Positions 36,364 through 44,159 of a stretch of DNA of 64,000 nt are shown in pieces. The position numbers and the translations under genes are program-made. Source of the DNA: Podocnemis expansa (lineage: Eukaryota; Chordata; Testudines; Podocnemididae); assembly GCA_007922195.1 (NCBI GenBank), contig ML682007.1, positions 14,128,954 through 14,192,953 of the forward strand, written 5' to 3'. The notes below the pieces were generated by a model. The model was not told where the DNA came from, ran no database searches, and was given only the letters and a program-made list of their open reading frames with translations. The first letter of the stretch is position 1, and the number at the start of each line of letters is the position of its first letter.

Positions 36364-36712
36364 GGCTATGTCTACACCAGCACATTAGTCCGGATTAATT
36401 TGGTCCCAGTCTACACTAGGCTTTGTCTAGTTTGAACGAAAAAATCTTTTAGTTCGAATGGTTAGTTTGAACTAGCATGATGTGGCTGTGCTAGTTCAAA
36501 CGAAATAAGATTGAACTAAGCAGTCAGTTCGAACTAGCCGCACTTTTTTTAGCTTGAACTAAAAATTAGCTCAAACTAATAAAAGCACAGCTAGTTTGAA
36601 CTAAAAAGTTAGTTAGTTTGAATTAAAAAGCCATGGTTAGTTTGAACTAACTGGGCACTGCTTAGCTCGAACTGAGCAAGCCCGAACTAAGATTACTAAT
36701 GTAGACATAGCC
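36364..36712 (+). mobile_element. Foldback MITE with tatgtctacac ends
   Basis: Ends ggctatgtctacacc and aatgtagacatagcc are inverted repeats. The interior is built from many copies of the palindromic word tagtttgaacta / agttcgaacta. This is typical of a large reptilian MITE group; the superfamily (Harbinger- or hAT-like) is not resolved here. Confidence 0.8.
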
Positions 36713-37235
36713 AATGGGGCTGCTAGCATGTCATTGTACCTCCAGAGAGCTGATCTGTTAAATCATGCTAACCCATCCTTTGTGACCAGTTGTCTTCAAA
36801 GATTAAGGGTGTATTTCTCACCTCATGCTAAAAGACCTGTGGAAATAATCTCAAACCCGGATGTGTAATTGGAATGCAGCAATGCTGAAAGAGATCTGGG
36901 GTTTTGAGTGGACAGAAAATCAGATCCGAGTTTTTATCATCATAAGGCAGTGCAAAAGGCCAAGGGCATTTGGACTGTCTACATAAGGGTCTGCCTATAT
37001 GGAGCTCAAAGACTATGAAATCTTCTAGGCCAAAATGTTTAATAAATAAATAAATAAAATAAACAAAACCAAAGCATTTAAATAGAACCTCACATCTTTC
37101 ACACCTTCTTTATGGTATTTAGAAGTGAAAAAGCACCCAAGGTCATTTCTTCCCCTTTGTAGATAAAAGTTAATGATTTAAGCATCACACCACCACTGGG
37201 AAGTACTGTCATCTCTATTTGATTGCTGAAATAAC

Positions 37236-38098
37236 CAAAGCACAAAATTCCAAAGGGGCAGCCTTGTTAGTTTAGTTCTGCAAAACCAGCGAAGAGTCTT
37301 ATGGTACTTAAATACTAACAAATTTATTTATTGCATGAGCTTTTGTGGGAGAAAATCCCACTTTGTTAGATGCTTTGAAGAGGGGGAAACTTACAGAACG
37401 GGAGGAAATAAATGCAGAGAAGTGTAAGTTACGGGATCAGGTCACACTATAACTGCAAATCAAAGCAGTTGTTAAGATTCAAGCACTGGGAAATGGCACA
37501 TAGAGGAAGGTGAAGTCAAATCACCTGTTATATCCACTAATGTGATTTGTGCCATCATTTGCCAGAAAAAACCCAATACCTTATACGTTGGACAAACAGG
37601 AAAATCTCAGTGCAAAAGAATAAATGGGTGCAAAACTGACATCAGAAGTCACAACATTCAAAAAAAAAATCAGTAGCTGAGCACTTCAATCTTCCTAACC
37701 ACTCTGTTGATTATTCGTTAATAGCTGTGTTCAAGCACATGGGTAACACATTAAGACTTCAAAGAGAAACTGCAGAATTGAAACATATGCAAATTTTATT
37801 GTGTGAAAACAATATAAATCGTGACTGTGGATTCTTTTTCCATTACAACAGGTGATTTGACCTCACCTTCCTCTATGTGCTGTTTCCCAGTGTTTGAATG
37901 TTAACTGCTTTGATTTGCTGTTACAATGTGACCTGATTCCATGACCTACACTGCCTTGCATTTATTTCCTCCCATTCTATAAGTTCCCCATCTTCAAAGC
38001 ATCTGATGAAGTGGGATTTTCTCCCATGAAAGCTCATATGATAAATAAATTTGTTAGTCTTTAAGAGCCACAGGCCTCCTTGCTTGCAAAGCACAAAA
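37236..38098 (+). mobile_element. Penelope-like element with inverted arms and 12-bp TSD
   Basis: The element (37248-38086) is flanked by a perfect 12-bp duplication, caaagcacaaaa, at 37236-37247 and 38087-38098. The left arm (about 37248-37380) and right arm (about 37986-38086) are inverted copies of the abundant short PLE repeat. Between them lies about 600 bp including a GIY-YIG endonuclease fragment. The flanks rejoin into a continuous MIR, which independently confirms the insertion boundaries. The reverse transcriptase is missing, so this is an internally deleted copy. It links the short palindromic repeats of the window to a Penelope-type retroelement. Confidence 0.85.
37547..37806 (+). 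pseudogene. GIY-YIG endonuclease fragment of a Penelope-like element
   Basis: In one frame the sequence encodes ICQKKPNTLYVGQTGKSQCK and KRINGCKTDIRSHN (37547-37660). After an A-rich frameshift near 37665 it resumes as VAEHFNLPNHSVD and FKHMGNTLRLQRETAELK (37673-37806). The LYVGQTG segment is the YIG half of the GIY-YIG nuclease motif in the form used by Penelope retroelements, and the later block is the usual downstream part of the domain. The frameshift disables it. The domain nicks target DNA in intact elements. Confidence 0.85.
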
Positions 38099-38804
38099 GA
38101 GTTACATGACTTGCCTCCAGCCACATTAAGAGGCATGGGCAAAGCCAAGAATAGAAGAAGTGTGGCCTTCTGTTCACTTTGTGCTGACCAGCTAAATTAC
38201 ATGGTTTTTTTTGAAAATTACACTTACTAAAAAAGTCCAACAGTTTTCTAGTCTTGGATCAAAGGCAATGCTGGGCTATTGGGGTGTCCTAAGCAGGAAT
38301 CTTTTTGGGCCACCAATGACCTTATACACACCGATTAAAATTACTAATTGAATTATTGTCATAAACCAAAAAATATACCAACACTGTATATACAGGTACA
38401 CTTGTTAAAAAATCCATGTTAAATAGGATGAGCAGTATTTTGGGGGCAGTAGTAAATCAGGGGCCCTTATTCTTAGAGCTGCCTAGACTTAAATGCTGAA
38501 ACGCTTTTGTAAAGGCTTGTGATTGCCGTATTTGACAATCACATTTAAAAATATGAGTATTGTCATCATAGATGCAGAATCATAACACAAAAATTGTATG
38601 TTGTATGACAAAATTAAGCCTGATATAGCGGCCTGAGCAAATTATTTTCAGCTTTTCCAGTGCACTGAATCTTCTACATGTCACTTGTCTACAAATTCCT
38701 TGGATAAGGGCCCCTCTGTGTGCATTATATAGCCCGGAGCATACTGTCATCTTTAAACAAATAGAAAAATAGCACTTAATAATCCACAGACTGTTTATGT
38801 TTTA

Positions 38805-38875
38805 GTACTACTGTGGCCCCATTGTACTAGACACAGTAATAGACATTTCATGCCCAAGGAGTTTACAATTAGAGC
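38805..38875 (-). repeat. Amniote SINE-like repeat fragment
   Basis: gtggccccattgtactagac and atgcccaaggagtttacaat match the same repeat as 17965. Confidence 0.5.
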
Positions 38876-39360
38876 TAATCAAAATTTATTGATTGAAACA
38901 TTTTTTGATGAAAAATGACTTTTTTTTTTAAATCAGATGAGAAACTTCTGCAAACAATGTGTGTTCAGCTAACGTTTTCAGGTAGTCAGAGAAAAATTGA
39001 AACCTGGCCATATTTTTGTTTTTATAGCTTAAAATAAACCGAACACACAGTGGGTGTGTGTGTGAAGGTTTACTGACAAAACTTTGGAAGAAAGAAAAAT
39101 ATGACAATTACAAAATCAAATCCCATTTTCACTGCAGCATGTTACAGGAAGAAAAAATCCAGGGCAACACCACTTACAATGTAGATAATCAAGATACAGG
39201 AAGGGTGAGAGGAGAAAGAGAGGCAGGGGAGTGAAATGACTGGCCAAAGATCACAGCAGTCCACTGTCGGAAAAGACCCCAGGTCCTCTGCCTTCCATCC
39301 AAGCCCAGGGTGTGGTGCATAGCAATTTTCTGGAGAGCATTTACAAGGGTAGTCCTATTC

Positions 39361-39946
39361 TTCTAAGCAAGGCTTGTCCAACACGCGGCCAGGGGGCCTG
39401 AATCCTGCCTGCCAAATGCTGTCACAAGAGCCTGGGAGCTGGGGCTTGCTGGGACTAGCTGTAGAGCCCTGCAGATATCCGTGGATATCTGCATTCTAGC
39501 CGCATCCGCAGATACGACACGGATATCCGCAGACCATTTCTTGCGGATGCAGATCAGATACAGGTCCACATGTTTTTATCTTCACAGAGCTAGAGCCCTG
39601 CAAATATGCGCATATCCACATTATATCCGCATCTGCGGATACAGCATGGATATCCATGGACCATTTCTTGTGGCTGCAGATTGGATATGGATCCACATAT
39701 TTGTATCCGTACAGGGCTCTAGCTATCTGGAATACTCCGTATTGCTACATCAAGTGTGCGGGCAGACATTGACAATTTGTGCAAGCAAAAGCAATGCCAA
39801 ATATCACACTAATCATTATTTTATTAAAGTTTATTAACAAAGATCAATTTGTATGTCTTATCAAAAATTTTCTCACCAGCCCCCGACTGAGAAAAGAATA
39901 GCAATGTGGCCCTTCACCCAAAAAGGTTCGACACCCCTGTTCTGAG
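39361..39946 (+). mobile_element. hAT (Charlie-like) element carrying a dimeric repeat
   Basis: The element (39368-39939) starts caaggcttgtccaacacgcg and ends ggttcgacacccctg. The flanks ttctaag and ttctgag are a degenerate 7-bp duplication. A 258-bp block of two tandem ~129-bp units lies inside. Confidence 0.75.
39463..39720 (+). mobile_element. Dimeric GATATC-rich element with terminal inverted repeats
   Basis: It begins agagccctgcagatatccg and ends tgtatccgtacagggctct, so the outer ends agagccctg and cagggctct are inverted copies. Two head-to-tail units start at 39463 and 39592 (129 bp). The units match the 135-bp array at 40050-41106. Confidence 0.7.
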
Positions 39947-40096
39947 TGGACAGTTTAGCAGTGTTAAAACCCACCAGAGGCTAAGTGCACTAAATTCACA
40001 AATTCCCTCCTGCACTGTTCTTGTTGGAGTCTTCTGTCAATCCTCATAAATATGCAGATATCTGTATTATATCTGCATCCGGGTACAACACGGATA

Positions 40097-40458
40097 TCTG
40101 CAACCAGGGGCGTTGCTGCCCGGGGGAAGGACCTGGGGCACGGGCCCCGGCCCTGCCCCCTGGCTGTGGGCCACACCTCCAGCCCCGATTCTGCGCTCGG
40201 GCCGACCTGGCCTCTGGCGCCTGCTTCCACCAGCTTGGTCCTGGATCCCTGGCTGGGGACAGGGCAGGGAACGTTAGCTGTGGCCCGGCCTAGGATGGGG
40301 CTGGAAGCAGCCGCAGCTACTGTGGGAAGCTAGGCCCTGGATCTCCTGCCGGAGACCAGAAGAGGCAGGGGCTGAGGGCCAGGACTCTGGGGCACTGGTG
40401 CTGGCATTCGGGGCACGAGCCCTGTGTGCCCAGTGCTAGCGACGCCCCTGTCCGCAAC
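40097..40458 (+). mobile_element. hAT MITE inserted into the first 135-bp unit
   Basis: The element (40105-40450) starts caggggcgttgctgcccggg and ends gctagcgacgcccctg. The flanks tctgcaac and tccgcaac match at 7 of 8, and the repeat unit reads through continuously when it is removed. Confidence 0.85.
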
Positions 40459-40788
40459 CATTTCTTGTGGATGCAGATTGGATACACATCCACATACTTT
40501 TATCTTCACAGAGCTAGAGCCTTGCAAATATGTGGATATCTGTGGATATCTGCATTATATCTGCATCTGGGTGCAACACAGATATCCACAGACCATTTCT
40601 TGTGGATGCAGATTGGATACAGGTCCACATATTTTTATCTTCACAGAGCTAGAGTCCTGCAAATATGTGGATATCTGTGGATATCTGCATTATATCTGCA
40701 TCTGGGTGCAACATGGGTATCCACAGACCATTTCTTGTGGATGCAGATTGGATACAGGTCCACATATTTTTATCTTCACAGAGCTAGA

Positions 40789-40798
40789 NNNNNNNNNN
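40789..40798. other. Assembly gap of 10 N inside the tandem array
   Basis: Ten N interrupt a 135-bp unit. The remaining spacing (40781 to 40838) is not a full unit, so the true copy number is unknown and may be larger. Confidence 0.98.
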
Positions 40799-41518
40799 TG
40801 CAGATTGGATACAGGTCCACATATTTTTATCTTCACAGAGCTAGAGTCCTGCAAATATGTGGATATCTTTGGATATCTGCATTATATCTGCATCTGGGTA
40901 CAACATGGATATCCGCAGATCATTTCTTGTGGATGCAGATTGGATACAGGTCCACATATTTTTATCTTCACAGAGCTAGAGTCCTGCAAATATGTGGATA
41001 TCTGCATTAAATCCGCACCCGCTGATACAGCACCGATATCCGCGGACCATTTCTTGTGGATGCCGATCGGATACAGCTCCACCTATTTGTATCCATGCGG
41101 GGCTCCACTCCTAAAGCTGCAGGAGCCGGTTTGAGACGGACGGGTGTCCTCGAGTCACCCCGTTCTTGCCCCAGCACCCCTCCTTTCTGCGGAGCTGTCC
41201 CTTTAAGAGCCGGTGGGGGTTCCCTCTTCTCCTCCAGGCGGCTTGACACAATCCTGGCCACGCCCCCTCCCTCTCCCGTCCCTGCCCCCCAGCGGCTCTC
41301 GCGTCGATTGGCTGCGGCTGGCGCGAGAGGCCTCGCGGTCGGGGGGGCGAAAAAAAAAGCGAGCTCCGCCGCGTTCCAATGGGAAGCGCGTTCGGAAAAA
41401 TGATACACGGCGTTCCAACGGGGAAGGGGAGCGTCCCGATTGGTCGCGGCGGCCAGCGGGGCTGAGCGGCAGCTGCTCGCCGGGTCCTCGCCGCTCGCCC
41501 GGCCCGGGGGCGCCTTGA

Positions 41519-41626
41519 ATGGGCTGCGGCGGAGCTGGGGGATGCGGCCGCTCTCGCCATGAGCCAGCCGCTGGCGGCGGCAGCTGCTGCTCCTGCTCTG
41601 AGGGGAGCCCGGTGCAAGCCTTTTAA
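41519..41626 (+). other. Upstream ORF, 35 codons, in ARHGAP26 leader
   Basis: An ATG at 41519 opens a frame that ends at TAA 41624-41626. It overlaps the two other upstream ORFs in different frames. Whether it is in the mRNA depends on the unknown transcription start. Any translation is inference. Confidence 0.35.
41542..41562 (+). other. Upstream ORF, 6 codons, overlapping the next by ATGA
   Basis: ATG at 41542 encodes MRPLSP and stops at TGA 41560-41562. The stop shares bases with the next upstream ATG (41559) as ATGA, an arrangement that could allow termination-reinitiation. Function is inferred, not shown. Confidence 0.35.
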
Positions 41627-41630
41627 ATAG
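41559..41630 (+). other. Upstream ORF, 23 codons, with alanine run
   Basis: ATG at 41559 has G at -3, encodes MSQPLAAAAAAPALRGARC and more, and stops at TAG 41628-41630, about 125 bp before the ARHGAP26 start. The alanine run comes from GC-rich triplets (GCG, GCA, GCT). It may lower translation of the main ORF; that is inference. Confidence 0.4.
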
Positions 41631-41701
41631 ACTTGGGCATTTTTTTAAAAGATATTTTGGTTGCACGAGGCGGGGGGCAGAGGATTTCTTCCTTCCCCGT
41701 G

Positions 41702-41720
41702 TTTTTTTTTTTTTTTTTTT
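41702..41720 (+). repeat. T19 homopolymer in the ARHGAP26 5' leader
   Basis: Nineteen consecutive T lie 34 bases upstream of the start codon, within what should be 5' UTR. Homopolymers are length-variable and prone to sequencing error, so the exact count is uncertain. Confidence 0.85.
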
Positions 41721-41754
41721 GGGAAGGGTTTGTTGGAGGGGTGCGTGAGGAGCC

Positions 41755-41908
41755 ATGGGACTCCCTGCCTTGGAGTTTAGCGACTGCTGTTTAGACAGCC
41801 CCCAGTTCCGAGAGACGCTGAAATCTCACGAGGCGGAGCTGGACAAGACCAACAAATTCATCAAGGAGCTTCTCAAGGATGGGAAGTCGCTCATTGCAGC
41901 CCTCAGGA
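41755..41908 (+). CDS. ARHGAP26: ARHGAP26 (GRAF1) coding exon 1, partial gene
   Basis: The exon encodes 51 complete codons plus one base, starting [12 protein letters not shown] and containing [18 protein letters not shown] recognise this as the N-terminus of the Rho GTPase-activating protein ARHGAP26, at the start of its BAR domain. The full protein continues with a PH domain, a RhoGAP domain and an SH3 domain, and acts at the plasma membrane and endocytic carriers, down-regulating RhoA. The paralogues ARHGAP10 and ARHGAP42 share the opening but fit less well: ALEFSDCC and [12 protein letters not shown] are ARHGAP26-like. The start ATG has a strong context (gccATGG). The exon ends CTC AGG A followed by GTAAGT at 41909, giving phase 1; the next residue in the family is Asn, consistent with A|AY. 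No frameshift or stop is present. No later exon is found in the remaining 22 kb, so intron 1 extends beyond the window. Confidence 0.95.
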
Positions 41909-42048
41909 GTAAGTGAGCTCCGCTGACAGGGAATCCCTCCCAAAGCGCCTCTATTTATCTGACCTGCTGCCACCTGGGTTGCTTTTGCAACGCCCCCTTG
42001 GCCAACCCTGGCGGAATAACAGGGGGCCCGGCCGGCTGATAGATACAG

Positions 42049-42210
42049 TTTCCCAAGGGATAGCTGTCTTAGTCTAGTCCAGCAAAAAAAAAAAAACAAA
42101 AAACCAAAAAAACCAAGGAGTCGTGTGGCACTTTAAGACTAACAGATCTATTTTTCGCATCAGCTTTCGTGGGAGAAAATCCCACTTCGTCAGATGCTTC
42201 AAAGATGGGT
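42049..42210 (+). mobile_element. Penelope-like left arm in ARHGAP26 intron 1
   Basis: It starts ttcccaagggatagctgtct, has an A-rich expansion near 42087-42115, and ends at the arm centre cttcgtcagatgcttcaaag. It lies only about 140 bp downstream of the exon 1 donor. No right arm follows. Confidence 0.8.
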
Positions 42211-42902
42211 GAACAGGCAGCGGGACAGGGGATGTAGAAGCAGGAAACTGGGGGGAAAATGGGAGGCGAGTTAAGTGTTAAGCTGGGGTGATCTTTTTCA
42301 TGCCAATGCGTCATTGTGCCTTAATTTATAACAAAGGGGGCTATTGCTAGTTTTGGCTTGAGGGGTGGGCACAGGTGCTGGGGAAGATAGGGTGGGAATT
42401 CAGGAGAACTTCTTGCTTTCCAGTGTACAGTCCTATGGTTGCAAATTATCCAGCTTTCACCTTTGGTATGTAAATAAATAATAATAAAAAAAAAAGGGTT
42501 GGTATCTGCTGACTTTACCCTTCTCCCTTTGAAAGTCCCAGCATGTTTCTGTTGGGAAGGGCCAATGTGAAAGCAGCTTCTCAAAAAGGGGAGGGGTGAT
42601 GGTTTTTGCAGGGTGGGTTAGTGGCTTGGGGAACACTTGTCTTTTCCTTTCTGCTTTTGCTTTTAGTAGAGCTGCCTTTTCCATTTGAAGTTCTTTACTC
42701 GGTTTCTTATCGTGCAGTGGGGGAGGTGGTGAGTGGACAGTTGTGTGTCCCCCCCCCCCCCGATGTTGCCAGTGAAATAATCAGGAAAACAAACAGGCAC
42801 ACAACCTCTGCCTTTTTGGTTTGGTTCTAAGTTTCCTCCTTCAAGAAGAAGAAAACCCCAAATTTAGTGAAGGTGTCATATTGTTAATGTAATCTGCCCA
42901 AT

Positions 42903-43058
42903 ACAAAACAAGGAGTCCTGTGGCACTTTTAAAGACTCACACATTTATTTATGGCATGAGCTTTTGTGTACTAAATACATGTGTGAACCTTTAAAAGTGC
43001 CACAGGACTCCTTGTTTGTTTTGCTGAATTAGACTTACACAGTTGCCCCCTTGGGACC
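42903..43058 (+). mobile_element. Short palindromic Penelope-like copy
   Basis: The forward arm acaaggagtcctgtggcac and inverted arm gtgccacaggactccttgtt flank a reduced centre, so the ribozyme-like core is lost. The right end is gttgcccccttgggac. Confidence 0.75.
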
Positions 43059-43588
43059 TGCCCTGTACTATACCTTTTTCACTGTGGAGCAGCCCTAAAT
43101 TGTGACTTTTTCTACCAGCTAATGTCCTTCAGCCTCTTTTGTAAAAGCACATTGTCAAAGATTTTGTAACCTAAATGCACTTGGTTTGCTTTTAAAATCT
43201 GATTCTTTTAAAAATAAAGGGGGAAGGGTGGGAAAAACAGATACCTTTCTCATCCACCCTCCCAGGCTATGGTTCCTGTAGAACAAATTCATTTGGGACA
43301 GCATCATAATGCTATTGTCAGAGTGCATGCTATTCTGACAGTGCAGCATGGTATTTTGCTGCTCCAAGTGTTATTCTGGGACTTTAAAACAGATGGGGAT
43401 CACTCCCTGCACATCAGGACAGAGACATTCTTATCCAGTGCTCCTGGATACTGGTTGTCATTGGGGTGTTCCCAGTAAATGCTGAATTGTTGCTGTTGGA
43501 TTTTATTTTTGTTCTTTTTCTCTCAGATCAATTTCTTATTAGCATACAGGTGTTTAGGTCCTTTACACTTGTAATTGTACCACAGAGA

Positions 43589-43870
43589 CTGTGTTTCAGC
43601 AAGGAGTCTTGTGGCACTTAAAGACTAACAGATTTATTTATCGCATGAGCTTTTGTGGGAGAAAATCCCACTTCGTCAGACACTTTGAAGAGGACGAGAG
43701 GGGGAAAACTTAAGTAAGTTCCCTCTCTTCAAACTGTCTGACGAAGTGGGATTTTCTCCCACAAAAGCTCATGTGATAAATAAATCTGTTAGTCTTTAAG
43801 TGCCACAAGACTCCTTGCTTTTTTTGCTTTACTAGACTAACACGGCTGTCCCTTTGAATCTGTGTTTCAG
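43589..43870 (+). mobile_element. Palindromic Penelope-like copy with 11-bp TSD
   Basis: The element (43600-43859) is flanked by the perfect duplication ctgtgtttcag. Its two arms are close inverted copies with a roughly 55-bp purine/pyrimidine spacer. The right arm has ctgacgaagtgggattttct but acaaaagctc where GAAA is expected. Confidence 0.85.
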
Positions 43871-43929
43871 GTTTCTCCTTGGAACTTCTTTACACTTTGG
43901 ACTGACTGGCTGTCAAACATTAAGGATTC

Positions 43930-44159
43930 TCAAATTTGCCAAAACAAACAGGGAGTCCAGTGGCACTTTTGAAGACTAACTGTTTCATTTAATACGTGAG
44001 TTTTCATGGGCACAATCCCTGATGAAGTGGGATTGTGTCTACGAAAGCTTGTGCGATAAATAAATCGGTTAGTCTTTAAAAGTGCCACTGGACTCCTTGT
44101 TTTTTTTTTGCTGAACTAGACTAAGACGCCTGCCTTTCTGGATCCTATCAAATTTGCCA
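43930..44159 (+). mobile_element. Palindromic Penelope-like copy with 12-bp TSD
   Basis: The element (43942-44147) is flanked by the perfect duplication tcaaatttgcca. The right arm keeps CTGATGA (44019-44025) and GAAA (44043-44046) around a short hairpin. Confidence 0.85.

Larger units (their letters stand above)
37090..38170 (-). repeat. MIR-type SINE split by a Penelope-like element
   Basis: The left part (to 37247) ends gctgaaataaccaaagcac and the right part (from 38087) resumes gcacaaaagagttacatgac and tgcctccagccacatt. Joined, they read as a MIR core. The split matches the 12-bp duplication of the inserted element. Confidence 0.7.
40050..41106 (+). repeat. 135-bp tandem repeat array beside the ARHGAP26 promoter
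   Basis: The anchor gagctagag recurs at 40511, 40646 and 40781, and again at 40838 and 40973 after the gap; each uninterrupted step is exactly 135 bp. Units contain ggatatctg, accatttcttgtggatgc and tccacatatttttatcttca. The first unit is split by a hAT insertion at 40105-40450. The last unit ends tccatgcggggctcc, like the terminus of the dispersed element at 39720. Because 135 is a multiple of three, the array carries long periodic open frames that are not genes. Confidence 0.9.
41110..41650 (+). promoter_or_regulatory. ARHGAP26: CpG-rich promoter and 5' leader of ARHGAP26
   Basis: This stretch is visibly GC- and CpG-rich compared with the AT-rich surroundings and ends just upstream of the start codon. 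It contains a GC/KLF-type box (cacgccccctccc, 41259-41271), inverted CCAAT boxes ATTGG at 41307 and 41439, and a direct CCAAT at 41376. No TATA box is obvious. A near-duplicate 12-mer (cgttccaatggg / cgttccaacggg) occurs at 41372 and 41411. The combination fits a TATA-less CpG-island promoter with NF-Y and Sp1/KLF sites. The transcription start is not determinable by eye; 41440-41550 would be reasonable. Binding by these factors is inference from motifs only. Confidence 0.8.

Noticed and set aside
39920..39939. ggttcgacacccc as a tRNA B box
   Set aside because: It is the terminal inverted repeat of a hAT element and no A box or cloverleaf is present.
1..41100. FGF1 exons on the minus strand, expected from synteny
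   Set aside because: I could not recognise FGF1 coding sequence; non-coding 5' exons cannot be excluded by eye.
40511..41106. Regularly spaced repeats as a CRISPR array
   Set aside because: Units are 135 bp with no separate unique spacers, in a vertebrate genome; it is a tandem repeat.
40424..41134. Long open frames (194-236 codons) with a 45-residue periodicity
   Set aside because: They arise because the repeat unit is 135 bp, a multiple of three. They cross the N gap, have no family resemblance, and parallel frames exist in other registers and on the other strand.
41007..41756. 249-codon antisense open frame across the ARHGAP26 promoter
   Set aside because: It lies in GC-rich CpG DNA where stops are rare, begins in the poly-A complement of the T run, and has no recognisable domain.
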